From JAMLHN01 sp035708745 (GTDB taxonomy: Bacteria > Chloroflexota > Chloroflexia > Thermomicrobiales > UBA6265), in the NCBI GenBank assembly GCA_035708745.1, contig DASTFJ010000277.1, positions 39,656-103,655 on the forward strand: a DNA stretch of 64,000 nucleotides. The letters run 5' to 3'. The notes under the pieces are model-generated. The model ran no database searches and had not been told where the DNA came from. It worked only from the letters and a program-made list of their open reading frames with translations. Position 1 is the stretch's first letter. Every line of letters starts with the position of its first letter. The position numbers and the translations under genes are program-made. Positions 63,975 to 64,000 of this stretch are shown here, one piece after another.

Positions 63975-64000
63975 ATGGCCAAACAACTGCAATTCGATGC
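63975..64000 (+). CDS. groL: Chaperonin GroEL, 5' end only
   Basis: The window ends nine codons into this gene: MAKQLQFDA, a typical GroEL N-terminus. CGGAGAC lies just before the ATG. Placement directly after groES under the same CIRCE element supports the call. Confidence 0.9.

Overview
The window reads as one high-GC bacterial chromosome segment with dense housekeeping genes and no phage, transposase or CRISPR. It suggests Chloroflexota, most likely a Thermomicrobia/Sphaerobacter-like lineage. The grounds are the aroQ-pepP-efp-accB block, a large Bacillus-type SRP RNA with an Alu domain, secreted proteins starting DATPEP after the signal peptide, a prokaryotic translin, cyanophycin genes, and many TTG/GTG starts. 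The phylum is inferred from these, not from a marker search.

Layout. 1-288: 3' end of alr. 609-5926 (minus): a helix-turn-helix regulator, a small membrane protein, and a tightly overlapping MBL-hydrolase/yggS/pgeF/spermidine-synthase-like operon. 6115-9209 (plus): a NUDIX-fold protein, then uvrB behind a LexA-type promoter. 9225-17676 (plus): secreted protein, aroQ, aminopeptidase P, efp, accB, xseA, xseB, HypE-like protein, asparaginase-type Ntn hydrolase, AlkZ-like protein, closed by a strong terminator. 17735-24523 (minus): M20 peptidase, DinG-like helicase, glpX, rho. 24726-27702 (plus): sdhA, sdhB and a small membrane protein. 27787-28060 (minus): SRP RNA. 28094-31707: ferredoxin, zinc-ribbon protein, dUTPase/dCTP deaminase, moaA, a 2-hydroxyacid dehydrogenase. 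31701-39277 (minus): MetH1/MetF fusion, rplS, rnhB, yraN, moaB, hisS, PIG-L deacetylase, galactokinase. 39372-43962 (plus): LLM oxidoreductase, cyanophycinase, cyanophycin synthetase. 44155-44690: an LexA-type promoter driving a probable structured RNA, and a palindromic repeat. 44691-47247 (minus): a Mur ligase related to CphA but lacking ATP-grasp, and a CPBP protease. 47392-55158: parB, prfB with its programmed frameshift, a gluzincin peptidase, two ferredoxin-like proteins, a PAP2 protein, gcvPB. 55237-61363: leuS, Na+/H+ antiporter, tRNA-Ala, translin, trehalose-phosphatase. 61373-64000: lipoprotein, MshC/CysS-like ligase, CIRCE-controlled groES-groL.

The most unusual signal is a pair of loci (6707-6900 and 44155-44337) with the same architecture. 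Each has a sigma-70 promoter whose spacer ends in a GAAC-N4-GTTC-like LexA box abutting the -10, followed by RNA that shares three ordered sequence blocks and foldable stems but no shared reading frame. One copy lies far upstream of uvrB and the other stands alone before a weak terminator. I read this as a candidate SOS-controlled RNA family. Second in interest is the cyanophycin locus with its extra CphA-like Mur ligase without ATP-grasp. Third is the short MshC-like cysteine ligase, which raises the question of mycothiol-type chemistry.
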